Source: Stramonita haemastoma
Taxonomy: Eukaryota; Mollusca; Gastropoda; Neogastropoda; Muricidae
Assembly (NCBI GenBank): GCA_030674155.1
Contig: CM060323.1
Location: forward strand, 49,426,952 to 49,436,951
DNA length: 10,000 nucleotides
Direction: 5' to 3'
The notes beneath the pieces were generated by a model that was given only the letters and a program-made list of their open reading frames with translations, did no database searches and was not told where the DNA came from. This document shows, one piece after another, positions 1 to 9,696 of this stretch (its first letter is position 1; each line of letters opens with the position of its first letter). The translations under genes were made by a program, and so were the position numbers.

Positions 1-19
1 CCCCCACCCCCACCCCCCT
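1..19. repeat. C-rich simple repeat at window edge
   Basis: The first bases are runs of five to six C separated by single A, that is G-runs on the minus strand. The tract is cut by the window edge, so its full length is unknown. Four closely spaced G-runs on the minus strand could in principle fold as a G-quadruplex, but nothing here shows a function. Confidence 0.6.
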
Positions 20-257
20 CATCTTTCTACTTGTTTCTGAATAGCTTAGAGGCTTAGAGGCTACAGAGTGATGGAGAGGAGAGGAGAGGAGAGGAATGAT
101 TAACTAAAACATTAATGATAAGATGGTACAGAAGACAAAAAGGAAGCAAAAAAAAAAAAGATGCAGTTTCTAATGTAAAGGGAAAGAAGATAAGAAGATA
201 GTGTCATTGTTTTCTGACGCTGGTCCGTTCCTCTTATGCTGCTTGTTTTTAACTAGT

Positions 258-260
<3 letters not shown>

Positions 261-333
<73 letters not shown>

Positions 334-350
334 CAGAGAGACAGAGAGAC

Positions 351-411
<61 letters not shown>

Positions 412-412
412 C

Positions 413-490
<78 letters not shown>

Positions 491-496
491 GAGGGG
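261..496 (+). repeat. GA / GACA compound microsatellite ending in poly-G
   Basis: Pure AG covers about 261-312. An irregular mixture of GACA and GAGA units covers about 312-431, AG resumes to 480, and G(11) with GAGGGG closes the tract at 496. The plus strand is purine apart from the C of each GACA, so about 230 bases form a near homopurine run. All open frames through it encode only Arg-Glu or Ser-Leu repeats and are artefacts. The array sits inside R1 copy A at the same place where copy B has its GA array. Confidence 0.95.
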
Positions 497-570
497 TCAT
501 TTGTCGCCTGGCGTGCGTGACCTTTTGTATCCCGTCTGTTCACATGATGTTTGTGTAGTTAGTGTGTCTA

Positions 571-645
571 CTTTGCTGTTTTTTTTTTTGGTGTTTCTTT
601 GTTGTTGTTGTTGTTATTATTATTGTTGTTGCTGCTGCTGCTGTT
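571..645 (+). repeat. T-run and GTT/ATT/GCT trinucleotide tract
   Basis: A T-run at about 579-589 is followed by five GTT, three ATT, two GTT, four GCT and further GTT triplets at 601-645. At the equivalent place R1 copy B has only a short GCTGCTTG (about 2498-2508), so the triplet tract looks like an expansion specific to copy A. Translated, it gives Leu or Cys runs with no protein meaning. Confidence 0.85.
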
Positions 646-757
646 GTGTCTCACTTCGGTGCATGGCGCAAGACTTGTGTACATTATCTTGGTTTTTGTC
701 ATGAGGGATTCTTTTTTTTTCTGTGAGTTCCTTTTTAGTGCTGCTATTGTTCTGTGC

Positions 758-1228
<471 letters not shown>

Positions 1229-1952
1229 GAAAAAAATATGTTGTCTGACCTTTTCCCCTTTGCCTGTTTTCTTTTTTCTTTTCAGTGTTTTGCCTCCCTT
1301 CTTCTGTCTGTCTGTCTTTTTTGTTCTTTCTCTCTATCATCATTCCTTTCTTATGTAGTTTGTTTCTTCTCATCATTTTTTGGCTTGCTTCTCCTACGCA
1401 TTTATTCCTTTCTTGCTCTTCTTTTTAACATACATTTTTTTTCATTGACTCATAGTCTCTTTAGCAGTTTTGTTCTTTTCGGTAATTTTCTCCCCTTGTT
1501 TTTCTTTCTTTTTAATGTTTCTGTTGTTGTATTAGACATGTAATGTTATCAGACATTTTATGTTAATGAAATTTGGGCTATCAAGTGTTTTTGTGTGTTC
1601 TATGTTTTTTCTAAAGCTCTGTAGTTTTGGTGGTTTTGTTTTTCGTAATTCAGATCCCTGTTTATTTTTGTCAGTTTTCTTTTTACTCTTGTTCCCTTTC
1701 ATCTTCTTAACGCCTCATATGTTGTTTTTTTTTACTTTTTCTTTCCATCATGTTTTCTGTTTCTTTTTTTTTCATCAACTAAGAAGACAAAGTTCTATGC
1801 TTTATTGACGAACAGCATAATGTACTTTTGTTATACGTTGTTGTTGTTTTGCTTTGTTTTCTTGTATAGCTGCTGTTTTAATCAATAACCCAAGCTTTTA
1901 TAAACAACAACAACAACAAAACTTTATGGAAGCAACACCAGAGCTGGTTCAG
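1229..1952. other. T-rich non-coding stretch, no gene seen
   Basis: The plus strand is strongly T-rich, with many T-runs and TTC/TTTC clusters but no clean tandem array. Open frames of 80 to 101 residues at 1238-1543 and 1560-1808 are Phe/Leu/Ser-rich because of this composition and show no motif I recognise. A short GTTGTTGTTG tract (about 1839-1849) and an AAC tract (about 1903-1919) are the only local repeats. I see nothing else to annotate. Confidence 0.7.
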
Positions 1953-1972
1953 TGCTTTATAAGCATAAAGCA
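1953..1972. repeat. Perfect 8-bp inverted repeat (short hairpin)
   Basis: TGCTTTAT, the loop AAGC, and ATAAAGCA form a perfect 8-bp stem with a 4-base loop about 35 bases before the visible start of R1 copy B. It has no following T-run and no sign of being a terminator. It may mark the edge of a repeat or be chance in AT-rich DNA. Confidence 0.5.
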
Positions 1973-2007
1973 TTTTACAATACCATACTGCCATCTTTAC
2001 ACGGGAG

Positions 2008-2525
<518 letters not shown>

Positions 2526-2639
2526 CGTTTATCAGTTCTGTTTTATACAATATAGACACTTACTATAGGGGATTTTCTTCTGTGTTTTTTTCTGACATCA
2601 CTACTACTGTTTTCTCTCCCTCTCTGGCCCTCCCTGGCA

Positions 2640-2712
2640 CTGTCTGTCTCTGTTTCTGTCTTCCTGTCTCTGTCTACCTGTATCTCTCTCTCTTTCTTTT
2701 GCTCACACACAC

Positions 2713-2807
<95 letters not shown>

Positions 2808-2890
2808 CTCTCTCTCTCTCTCTCTCTCCTCCTCTCTCTCTCTCTCTCTCTTTCATCTCTCTCACTCTCGCTCTTGCTCTCGCTCTCTTT
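2640..2890 (+). repeat. CT-CA-CT compound microsatellite
   Basis: Imperfect CTGT/CT sequence (about 2640-2700) leads into a long CA array (about 2704-2805, one missing base at about 2713) and then directly into CT (2806-2851) with one CCTCC slip, fading into imperfect CTCG/CTCTTG units by 2890. The CA part is alternating purine-pyrimidine, and the flanking CT parts are homopyrimidine. His-Thr and Cys-Val frames here are repeat translations. Confidence 0.95.
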
Positions 2891-2903
2891 CTGGCTTCCC
2901 GCT

Positions 2904-3391
2904 CCCCCCCCCTTTTTTTTTATTGCCGTCCTTTATCTGTGTCTGATTTTATTGTTTGTTTGTTTGTTTGTTGCTGTTCTTTTCTCCCTCTAAATCTGAT
3001 AATCTGCTTCTCCTTCCCTTTCCTTTCCCTCGAGTTCCTCCTGGCTTTACTGGCAGAGAAGGAAAGAAGAGAGGCATTAAGATACAAGGACGATGTTTTT
3101 AATACTTGTTTCCTGGAACCAACCTGTATCTGTGTGACCAGGTTCTTTTGCATGTAGAGCTATGAAATGATGCTATTCTTCCTTCTTTGTTGTGCCATGT
3201 TTCTGAAAGAGTTATCCAGGGAAGTCATTGGAATATAAGGCAGTCAGTAAGTTTGAAACATTATGGTCAGGTCTGTAAAAACAGTCATACACACAGACTT
3301 CTTATCCAGTGTGCAGTTCTGGACTCGCAGTGATTTCTAGGTGTAATGGGTGAAACAAAGTGTGTATCCAATTTATTCATTAACAAAAAAA
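2904..3391. other. Non-repetitive stretch, no gene seen
   Basis: It begins with adjoining runs of C (2904-2912) and T (2913-2921), then a short GTTT tract (about 2953-2972). The remainder is ordinary mixed composition. An open frame continuing from the CA array reads through 3050-3157 with some normal-looking residues, but it has no start of its own, no recognised motif and no convincing splice context. I do not annotate an exon. Confidence 0.6.
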
Positions 3392-3440
3392 TATTTATTT
3401 ATTTATTTATTTATTTATTTATTCATTTATTTATTTATTC
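3392..3440 (-). repeat. ATTT microsatellite forming the SINE copy 1 tail
   Basis: About eleven ATTT units with one ATTC variant, lying exactly where the 3' tail of SINE copy 1 should be. SINE copy 2 has a less regular AT-rich tail in the same place. The array is therefore best read as an expanded SINE tail rather than an independent microsatellite. Confidence 0.85.
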
Positions 3441-3770
3441 TTTTTTATCGAGGATAATGGAATAAGCACTCATGTGCTTTTTTACGTCCAGTCCTCGTGT
3501 GTATGCATTTTTGTAAATGTTGTCATATGTTCCCACCGGCACACAATGGCCTACTCTTCCGAAAAGCGGAACATGATCTAACGTATGTGCAAGATGTTCT
3601 GCGTATGTTCGCACACGTGTCCTCAGTTTATAGTCTCATCTGAAGAACTTTGGGGAGAGTGGAGTCAGCACTGATATTAACTTCAGGAGAAAAATCCCCT
3701 CGAACAGGAATCGAATACGGGTCGTCAGATTGAGAGCGCAATGTTCTGACCACTAGGCTATCCCGTCCCC
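3392..3770 (-). mobile_element. tRNA-derived SINE, copy 1
   Basis: Read on the minus strand from 3770, the element opens with GGGGACGGGATAGCC. An internal RNA polymerase III A box, TAGCCTAGTGG, is at 3750-3760, and a B box, GTATTCGATTCC, is at 3707-3718, at tRNA-like spacing. The body holds a block at 3621-3644 (TTCAGATGAGACTATAAACT on the minus strand) resembling the conserved central part of gastropod SINEs as I remember it. The 3' end has a short stem GCAC-ATGA-GTGC (about 3467-3478), then TTATTCCATTATCCTCG, then an AAAT/AATA tail occupying 3392-3439. SINE copy 2 at 8170-8565 matches along nearly the whole length. Copies of this type encode no protein and rely on a LINE reverse transcriptase in trans. 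I found no clear target-site duplication. Confidence 0.88.
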
Positions 3771-4577
3771 CCTGGGTACCAGGGTGTTATGCATGGGAAT
3801 GCACAACAACAACTTATTGTTTGTTCCTCGTGTACGACGATGACCTCCAAAGCAGCAGAGGGGGCAGCTGCTGTTCCAGAAATTGGGCAGAAATTTGATT
3901 ATAATGGAGGTGCCTATACATCTGTGATAAAATCACAAGGTCTAAGAAGAGCGTTACCTTGGGCTACTTCAACAATGCTGATAGGTATCAGAGACTGTTG
4001 TTTTGTCTTCAGTTCGCAAGGTGTAACTACACATTTGGTATTCACTTGGCATGGAAAAGCTCTTAACAAAATATTGCATCTGAAAGCATATTATTCCAAA
4101 AAACAAGCTGGTTGATTTCGTTTTGTCAGTGCAACATGCTTCTTACAGAACATTGTGTTTCATTCTTAGTGTTAGTTGGTAGAATAATGCTTTTAAAAAA
4201 ACTTTTCCAATCAGAACATATCTGTTTTCAGTCTTCAAAATCGTGTCAAATTTCTTTGTACTTTATCATCTTGCTTTTAAAATACATATATGTATATATC
4301 TCGTCTTTTCAAAACAGTTTTCTTCGAAATCTTTGGCATTGTTGGTTGACTTTACCCAAATGTTTAGCCTTTTGGGTTGACTTTTCCCAAACGTTTTCTG
4401 TTTCCATCCATTTCTCTCTTCTCATACTGAATGCACAGAGGACAGAAACTGTAAGGAGAGGTACACGGTAAAATATCTGAGAGGAGAAGCCCCCTTCCAG
4501 CTAATGGTTTGACTCTGTAACTTCTTATGGTCCAGAAGGGCCAGGTCAGTTCCATATCATGATGCTGTGGGTGCCCT
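3771..4577. other. Mixed-composition stretch, no gene confirmed
   Basis: Base composition here is more balanced than in the rest of the window. The longest plausible frame, 3789-4115 on the plus strand (108 codons), has mixed residues (for instance EIGQKFDYNGGAYTSVI) and no simple repeat, but I recognise no domain. Its start lies just past the SINE edge and it has no clear splice sites or downstream continuation. The overlapping frame 4112-4471 is hydrophobic, Phe/Leu-rich and looks random. Both could be intronic or intergenic noise. Confidence 0.45.
4344..4396 (+). repeat. Two-copy direct repeat, 31-bp period
   Basis: GGTTGACTTTACCCAAATG at 4344 is repeated at 4375 as GGTTGACTTTTCCCAAACG, followed in both cases by TTT. 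The copies differ by two substitutions over about 22 bases and are separated by 9 bases. It is a small local duplication with no visible role. Confidence 0.8.
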
Positions 4578-4777
4578 TCTGACGCTGTTTTTTTTTCTTT
4601 TTCAAAGTGGGATTTTTTCAAACCTGTGATCTTAAGATTTTGTGTGTCTCTTTTGTTGCTGTGATTATATTCACGTCCCAGTGAAGATTTTTTTTTATTT
4701 AAAGACTGTTGTGAGTGTTTCAAGTCCAGGCAGGGCTTTTCTTTAGAACAATGTTTTGACCTCTATGCTACGGAGTC
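4578..4777 (-). mobile_element. Probable degraded tRNA-derived SINE
   Basis: On the minus strand from about 4776, ACTCCG is followed by an A-box-like TAGCATAGAGG (4760-4770) and, at correct tRNA spacing, a B-box-like GGACTTGAAAC (4717-4727). The stretch GACCTCTATGCTA (4758-4770, plus strand) lines up with GACCACTAGGCTA in the two clear SINEs. Further along, CACAGCAACAAAAG (about 4651-4664) and GAAAAAATCCCACTT then CAGCGTCAG (about 4579-4618) resemble parts of a common caenogastropod SINE as I remember it. The central TTCGGATGAGAC block is absent, so this is either a different subfamily or an internally deleted copy. It may extend to lower coordinates. Confidence 0.5.
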
Positions 4778-5230
4778 ACTGTTGTCAGAATAGAAACCTG
4801 AGCCTTCTGAAGGTCATTTTCGCTCACCTCCACCAGAGCCAACAGGACCACTGTCCAGCTGTCTCTGTCTCTGCTTTCAGGACTCTGGCCCTCTTCTGCT
4901 CAGAAAACTATCATCATTCCGTGAGATAACAGGCGGATGCTTTTAATGAACGGAAAAGATTGCAGGACTCAGAGGACAAACAGCCACAGCCTTTTTCCTT
5001 GATGGGTTTTTCTTTTGGCTGGAATTCCCACCCGCAGTTCCTAAGACCTTGACAGAAAGAGCCTGAGGACTGCAGCAGTTCTTTAGGGGTATAAAGCTTT
5101 GCATAAAGCTGCCATCTCTGCTCTGGTGTCCTTAACAGTTTTAGGGATGGTAAGAGGTTGTTAAAGATAAGCAGTTGGGAGGTTTGTTAAGGACAGAGAG
5201 ACAATAAGGTTCTGAAGTTGCTTTCTGACG
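4778..5230. other. Unique-looking stretch with small inverted repeats
   Basis: No open frame of useful length and no recognised product on either strand. AGCTTT-GCAT-AAAGCT at 5095-5110 is a perfect 6-bp stem with a 4-base loop. TGTCCTTAACA (5127-5137) and TGTTAAGGACA (5185-5195) are perfect 11-bp inverted arms 47 bases apart. Parts of 5108-5155 resemble the sequence leading into the minisatellite at 8082-8135. Confidence 0.55.
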
Positions 5231-5274
5231 TTGACTGGGTCATGTGTTATTTATTCATCTTCCTCTGCATCTCT

Positions 5275-5365
5275 CTATGTGTTTGAATCTCTGTCTGTCT
5301 CTTTCTGTCTCTCTCTGTCTCTCTCTCTATATATATATCTTTCTCTCCCCCCTCTCTCTCTAGCT
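5275..5365 (+). repeat. Imperfect CT/CTGT microsatellite with TATA core
   Basis: CTCTGTCTGTCTC-type units with TTTC variants, a short TATATATATAT stretch at about 5328-5338, then CT and CCCCCCTCTCTC to about 5363. It is more degenerate than the other CT tracts in the window, so probably older. Confidence 0.85.
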
Positions 5366-5486
5366 GTCCTCATTTCCTGTCTGTTGTTTGGTACTGGGTA
5401 TAGTTTCTTGTTCTTGGTATTTCCTTATTCTTGTTGTTGTTTAGCTTCAGGAATTTTTTTTAAATCTTGATCTTATCCCTGATAAG

Positions 5487-5557
5487 GGCGGGGACTAGAT
5501 GTAAAAAAAAAAAAAAAAGCACACGAGTGCTTATTAATTATCCTCGAATAAAAGAAT
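5487..5557 (+). mobile_element. 3'-terminal SINE fragment
   Basis: GGGGACTAGATG followed by an A-run, GCACACGAGTGC, TTATTAATTATCCTCG and AATAAAAGAAT matches the last part of both minus-strand SINEs, which read GGACTGGATG (copy 2), A-run, GCACATGAGTGC (copy 1), TTATTCCATTATCCTCG and ATAAAAGAAT. It is on the plus strand, opposite to the other two. Everything 5' of about 5487, including the tRNA-like head, is missing or unrecognisable, as expected from 5' truncation during target-primed reverse transcription or from a LINE sharing the same 3' end. Confidence 0.82.
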
Positions 5558-5800
<243 letters not shown>

Positions 5801-5915
5801 TGTCACTGTTTCTCTTTCGCTCTGTCCCCCCCTCTATCCCTCTGCCCCTATCTCTCTCTCTATTTTCGTTTGTATGCCTAGCTCTGTCTCTGTCTTTCTG
5901 TCGCTGTCTGTCTCT

Positions 5916-6182
5916 TTTGAGGCAAAAATACAATTGTCACGCTTATTCTATTACCCTCTCGAAATAAATTTCATTCAATTTAGATCAATTTGATTAAAGC
6001 TTCCCTGTCTGTCTGTCTGTCTGCATTTTCTTGCTCTATTTATGCCTTTTCTTTTCGCTCCCTTATTTTCGTCTTTAACCTTCACTGTCCCCTTCCAATC
6101 TGATTCTGTATTCTTTCTTTTGTGTACAAAGAACAGAGACACTGAAGACTAAGAGATGGGCAGCACGTTCTCTCTCTGTTTT
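5916..6182. other. Short non-repetitive stretch, no gene seen
   Basis: AT-rich sequence with one CTGT run of about five units (6006-6024) and some TTTC-rich sequence. No frame of useful length starts here. ATGGGCAGC at 6156 opens only into the downstream repeat. Confidence 0.6.
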
Positions 6183-6580
<398 letters not shown>

Positions 6581-7145
6581 TTGATCCTGCTTTTTACCTG
6601 TTAGTTGACAGTTAACAATAGAAAAAAATGAAATAAAGCACAGGATAATACTACCATGTTCACACTGGTGTATGTATCGTGTTATGAAAGGGAGGAACCA
6701 CTAACTCAGGAATTCATTTTGTTTAGGAGATACGTAACCCATTATGATTTAACACGATCACCAAAACAATAAATTTTGTTTGCATTTTGAGTACCTGCAA
6801 ACTGAATACGTACTAACTTAGACGCAATAGATAACACAATCTGAATTAGGATCATTAGAAAGTTATTATTGTAACAACAATGTGTAACAAAAAAAACACA
6901 CGACCAATAGCATTAGCATCGTTCATTAGCATACTAACTAAACCTACCAGTAATTAGGAAACAGTTTTTATATTGCAGTAGTCTAGTATTAAACGAAGGA
7001 ATCCCAAACCCTGAATGCGGCTACCTTTATTATGAGCAAAGAAAATGGTCGCATACGCAAAACCTCACCATGAGTGAACCTCGGAGCTCTGGCCACAAAA
7101 CAAAAAAAAATAATCAACGAAGGATGGTGCAAGTATTTAGATGGA
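6581..7145. other. AT-rich unique stretch, no gene seen
   Basis: This is the longest part of the window free of simple repeats. There is a near-duplicate CATTAGCAT at about 6910 and 6924. A minus-strand frame (6989-7297) contains RAPRFTHGEVLRMRPF-like mixed residues, but upstream it runs through an Asn-repeat tract and has no recognised domain. I leave it unannotated. Confidence 0.55.
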
Positions 7146-7195
7146 ATAATGTTGTCGTCGTTGTTGTTTTTGTTGTTGTTGTTGCTATTGTTGTT
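7146..7195 (+). repeat. GTT trinucleotide tract
   Basis: GTTGTCGTCGTTGTTG followed by further GTT units broken by T-runs and one GCTATT. The minus strand translates to an Asn run. It is one of several GTT/AAC tracts, with 601-645 and 7469-7489. Confidence 0.85.
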
Positions 7196-8081
<886 letters not shown>

Positions 8082-8091
8082 GCTGCCGTCA

Positions 8092-8168
8092 TCTCTATTC
8101 TTAAAGATCTGTATGGCAGTTTTAAGGGGATGAGGAAGAAGAAGGCTACAATTGTAATTATTTGTACA
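8092..8168 (+). repeat. Diverged minisatellite units left of SINE copy 2
   Basis: ATTCTTAAAGATCTGTATGGCAG (about 8097-8119) is a diverged end of a unit (array form: ATTCTAATGATCTGTACAG). It is followed by a full 50-bp unit, TTTTAAGGGGATGAGGAAG to ATTTGTACA at 8168. These are the most diverged units visible, as expected at an array edge. They are cut off from the main array by the SINE. Confidence 0.85.
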
Positions 8169-8169
8169 G

Positions 8170-8565
8170 TTTATTTGTTTATTCATTTATTAATTTTTGA
8201 AATTTAATATTTAACTTTATTTATGTATTTATTCTTTTATATCGAGGATAATGGAATAAGCAGATATGTGCTTTTTTCATCCAGTCCCCGTGTGCATGCA
8301 GTTTTGTCAATCTTGTCATCTGTTCCCACCGGCACACAATTGCCTACTCTTACGAAAAAACGGTACAGGATTTAACCTGTGCGCAAGATGTTCTGCGTGC
8401 CTTCGCACACGGTGCCTCGGTTTATAGTCTCATCCGAAGGACTTTAGGGGAGAGTGGAGTCAGCACTGATATTAACTCCAGAAGGAAAATCCCCTCAAAC
8501 TGGAATCGAACCCGGGCCGTCAAATTGCGAGCAATATGTTCTGACCACTAGGCTATCCCGTCCCC
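8170..8565 (-). mobile_element. tRNA-derived SINE, copy 2, inside the minisatellite
   Basis: On the minus strand it starts GGGGACGGGATAGCC at 8565, with A box TAGCCTAGTGG at 8545-8555 and B box GGGTTCGATTCC at 8502-8513, the latter closer to the tRNA consensus than in copy 1. The central block (8415-8438) reads TTCGGATGAGACTATAAACC and on. The 3' end TTATTCCATTATCCTCG lies at about 8243-8259, followed by an AT-rich tail to about 8170. The left flank ends TGTACAGTTTA and the right flank begins ATTAAAGGG, which together rebuild the unit junction TGTACAGYTTAAAGGG. A short TTA or TTTA duplication is possible, but the AT-rich tail hides it. Confidence 0.9.
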
Positions 8566-8931
8566 ATTAAAGGGTATGAAGAAGACGAAGGCTTCCATTC
8601 TAATGATCTGTACAGAAGGACGAGGAAGAAGAAGGCTTCAATTCTGATGATCTGTACAGCTTAAAGGGATGAGGAAGAAAAAGGCTTCAATTCTGATGAT
8701 CTGTACAGAGGATAAGGAAGAAAAAGGCTTCAATTCTAATTATCTGTACAGAAGGACGAGGAAGAAGAAGGCTTCAATTCTGATGATCTGTACAGCTTAA
8801 AGGATTGAGGAAGAAAAAGGCTTCAATTCTAATGATCTGTACAGGAGGATAAGGAAGAAGAAGGCTTCAATTCTAATGATCTGTACAAAAGGATGAGGAA
8901 GAAAAAGGCTTCAATTCTAATGATCTGTACA

Positions 8932-9148
8932 GAAGGACGAGGAAGAAGAAGGCTTCAATTCTGATGATCTGTACAGCTTAAAGGGATGAGGAAGAAAAAT
9001 TCTGATGATCTGTACAAAAGGATGAGGAAGAAAAAGGCTTCAATTCTAATGATCTGTACAAAAGGATGAGGAAGATAAAGGCTTCAATTCTAATGATCTG
9101 TACAGAAGGACGAGGAAGAAGAAGGCTTCAATTCTGATGATCTGTACA
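8932..9148 (+). repeat. Higher-order repeat block A-B-C-C-A, first copy
   Basis: Five consecutive units in the order A, B, C, C, A. The same order returns at 9472-9696. The differences I see are an 8-bp deletion in the B unit here (8976-9016) and one substitution in the second C unit (GAAGATAAAGG against GAAGAAAAAGG). Confidence 0.85.
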
Positions 9149-9471
9149 GAAGGACGAGGAAGAAGAAGGCTTCAATTCTGATGATCTGTACAGAAGGATA
9201 AGGAAGAAAAAGGCTTCAATTCTAATGATCTGTACAGAAGGACGAGGAAGAAGAAGGCTTCAATTCTGATGATCTGTACAGCTTAAAGGGATGAGGAAGA
9301 AAAAGGCTTCAATTCTGATGATCTGTACAGCTTAAAGGGATGAGGAAGAAAAAGGCTTCAATTCTGATGATCTGTACAGCTTAAAGGGATGAGGAAGAAA
9401 AAGGCTTCAATTCTAATGATCTGTACAGAAGGACGAGGAAGAAAAAGGCTTCAATTCTGATGATCTGTACA

Positions 9472-9696
9472 GAAGGACGAGGAAGAAGAAGGCTTCAATT
9501 CTGATGATCTGTACAGCTTAAAGGGATGAGGAAGAAAAAGGCTTCAATTCTGATGATCTGTACAAAAGGATGAGGAAGAAAAAGGCTTCAATTCTAATGA
9601 TCTGTACAAAAGGATGAGGAAGAAAAAGGCTTCAATTCTAATGATCTGTACAGAAGGACGAGGAAGAAGAAGGCTTCAATTCTGATGATCTGTACA
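9472..9696 (+). repeat. Higher-order repeat block A-B-C-C-A, second copy
   Basis: Second copy of the five-unit order, starting 540 bases after the first. The next unit on each side is again type A (9149-9192 and 9697-9740, one difference). After that the registers diverge, so the duplicated stretch probably covered six units. Confidence 0.85.

Larger units (their letters stand above)
35..670 (+). repeat. Dispersed repeat R1, copy A, with internal GA array
   Basis: This segment and 2008-2525 are copies of one sequence. Shared blocks in the same order are TTCTGAAYAGC with AGAGG (35-60 and 2008-2024), GGAATGATT (93-101 and about 2048-2056), TTTTCTGRCG near GCTGGT (209-225 and about 2197-2216), CTTATGYTGCTTG (234-246 and about 2224-2236), the GA array, and then GTCATTTGTYGCCTGGCG followed by CATGATGTYTGTGTAGTTA and CTTTGCTGTT (496-580 and 2407-2480). 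Similarity continues weakly to about 670 and 2525. I do not recognise the family and see no terminal repeats or coding domain. It could be a non-autonomous transposon, a piece of a LINE or LTR, or a segmental duplication. Copy A differs by a longer array with GACA blocks, a poly-G tract and a trinucleotide expansion. Confidence 0.72.

Noticed and set aside
1..19. Telomere-like C-rich repeat
   Set aside because: The unit is irregular C-runs with A and not CCCTAA, and it is only 19 bases long at a window edge.
201..704. Long open frames rich in Arg-Glu, Ser-Leu, Cys-Val or His-Thr repeats across the microsatellites (also 754-1227, 2220-2447, 2582-3157, 5467-5967, 6156-6615, 7408-7983)
   Set aside because: Dinucleotide and tetranucleotide repeats stay open in several frames on both strands at once. 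The translations hold no non-repeat domain and there is no codon or splice evidence.
3700..3770. A tRNA gene on the minus strand (also 8495-8565 and 4710-4777)
   Set aside because: A and B boxes are present, but each is joined to a shared non-tRNA body and AT-rich tail, and no full cloverleaf can be drawn. These are SINE heads.
3770..3784. CCCTGG-GTA-CCAGGG inverted repeat at the SINE edge as a possible integration signal
   Set aside because: It is only 6-bp arms, includes a base of the SINE end, and has no counterpart next to SINE copy 2.
3789..4115. 108-codon plus-strand frame with normal-looking amino acid mix
   Set aside because: No recognised motif, no splice sites or partner exons, and it starts just beyond a SINE. 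A frame of this length is not unexpected by chance. A protein search or RNA-seq reads would be needed to revive it.
4364..4723. 119-codon minus-strand frame, Lys/Ser-rich
   Set aside because: It overlaps the putative SINE relic and the short direct repeats, and shows no domain. It is better explained as chance.
5200..5275. Fourth R1 copy, based on TTTCTGACGTTGACTGGTC-like sequence near 5222
   Set aside because: Only about a dozen bases match R1, and the neighbouring R1 blocks are not found in order.
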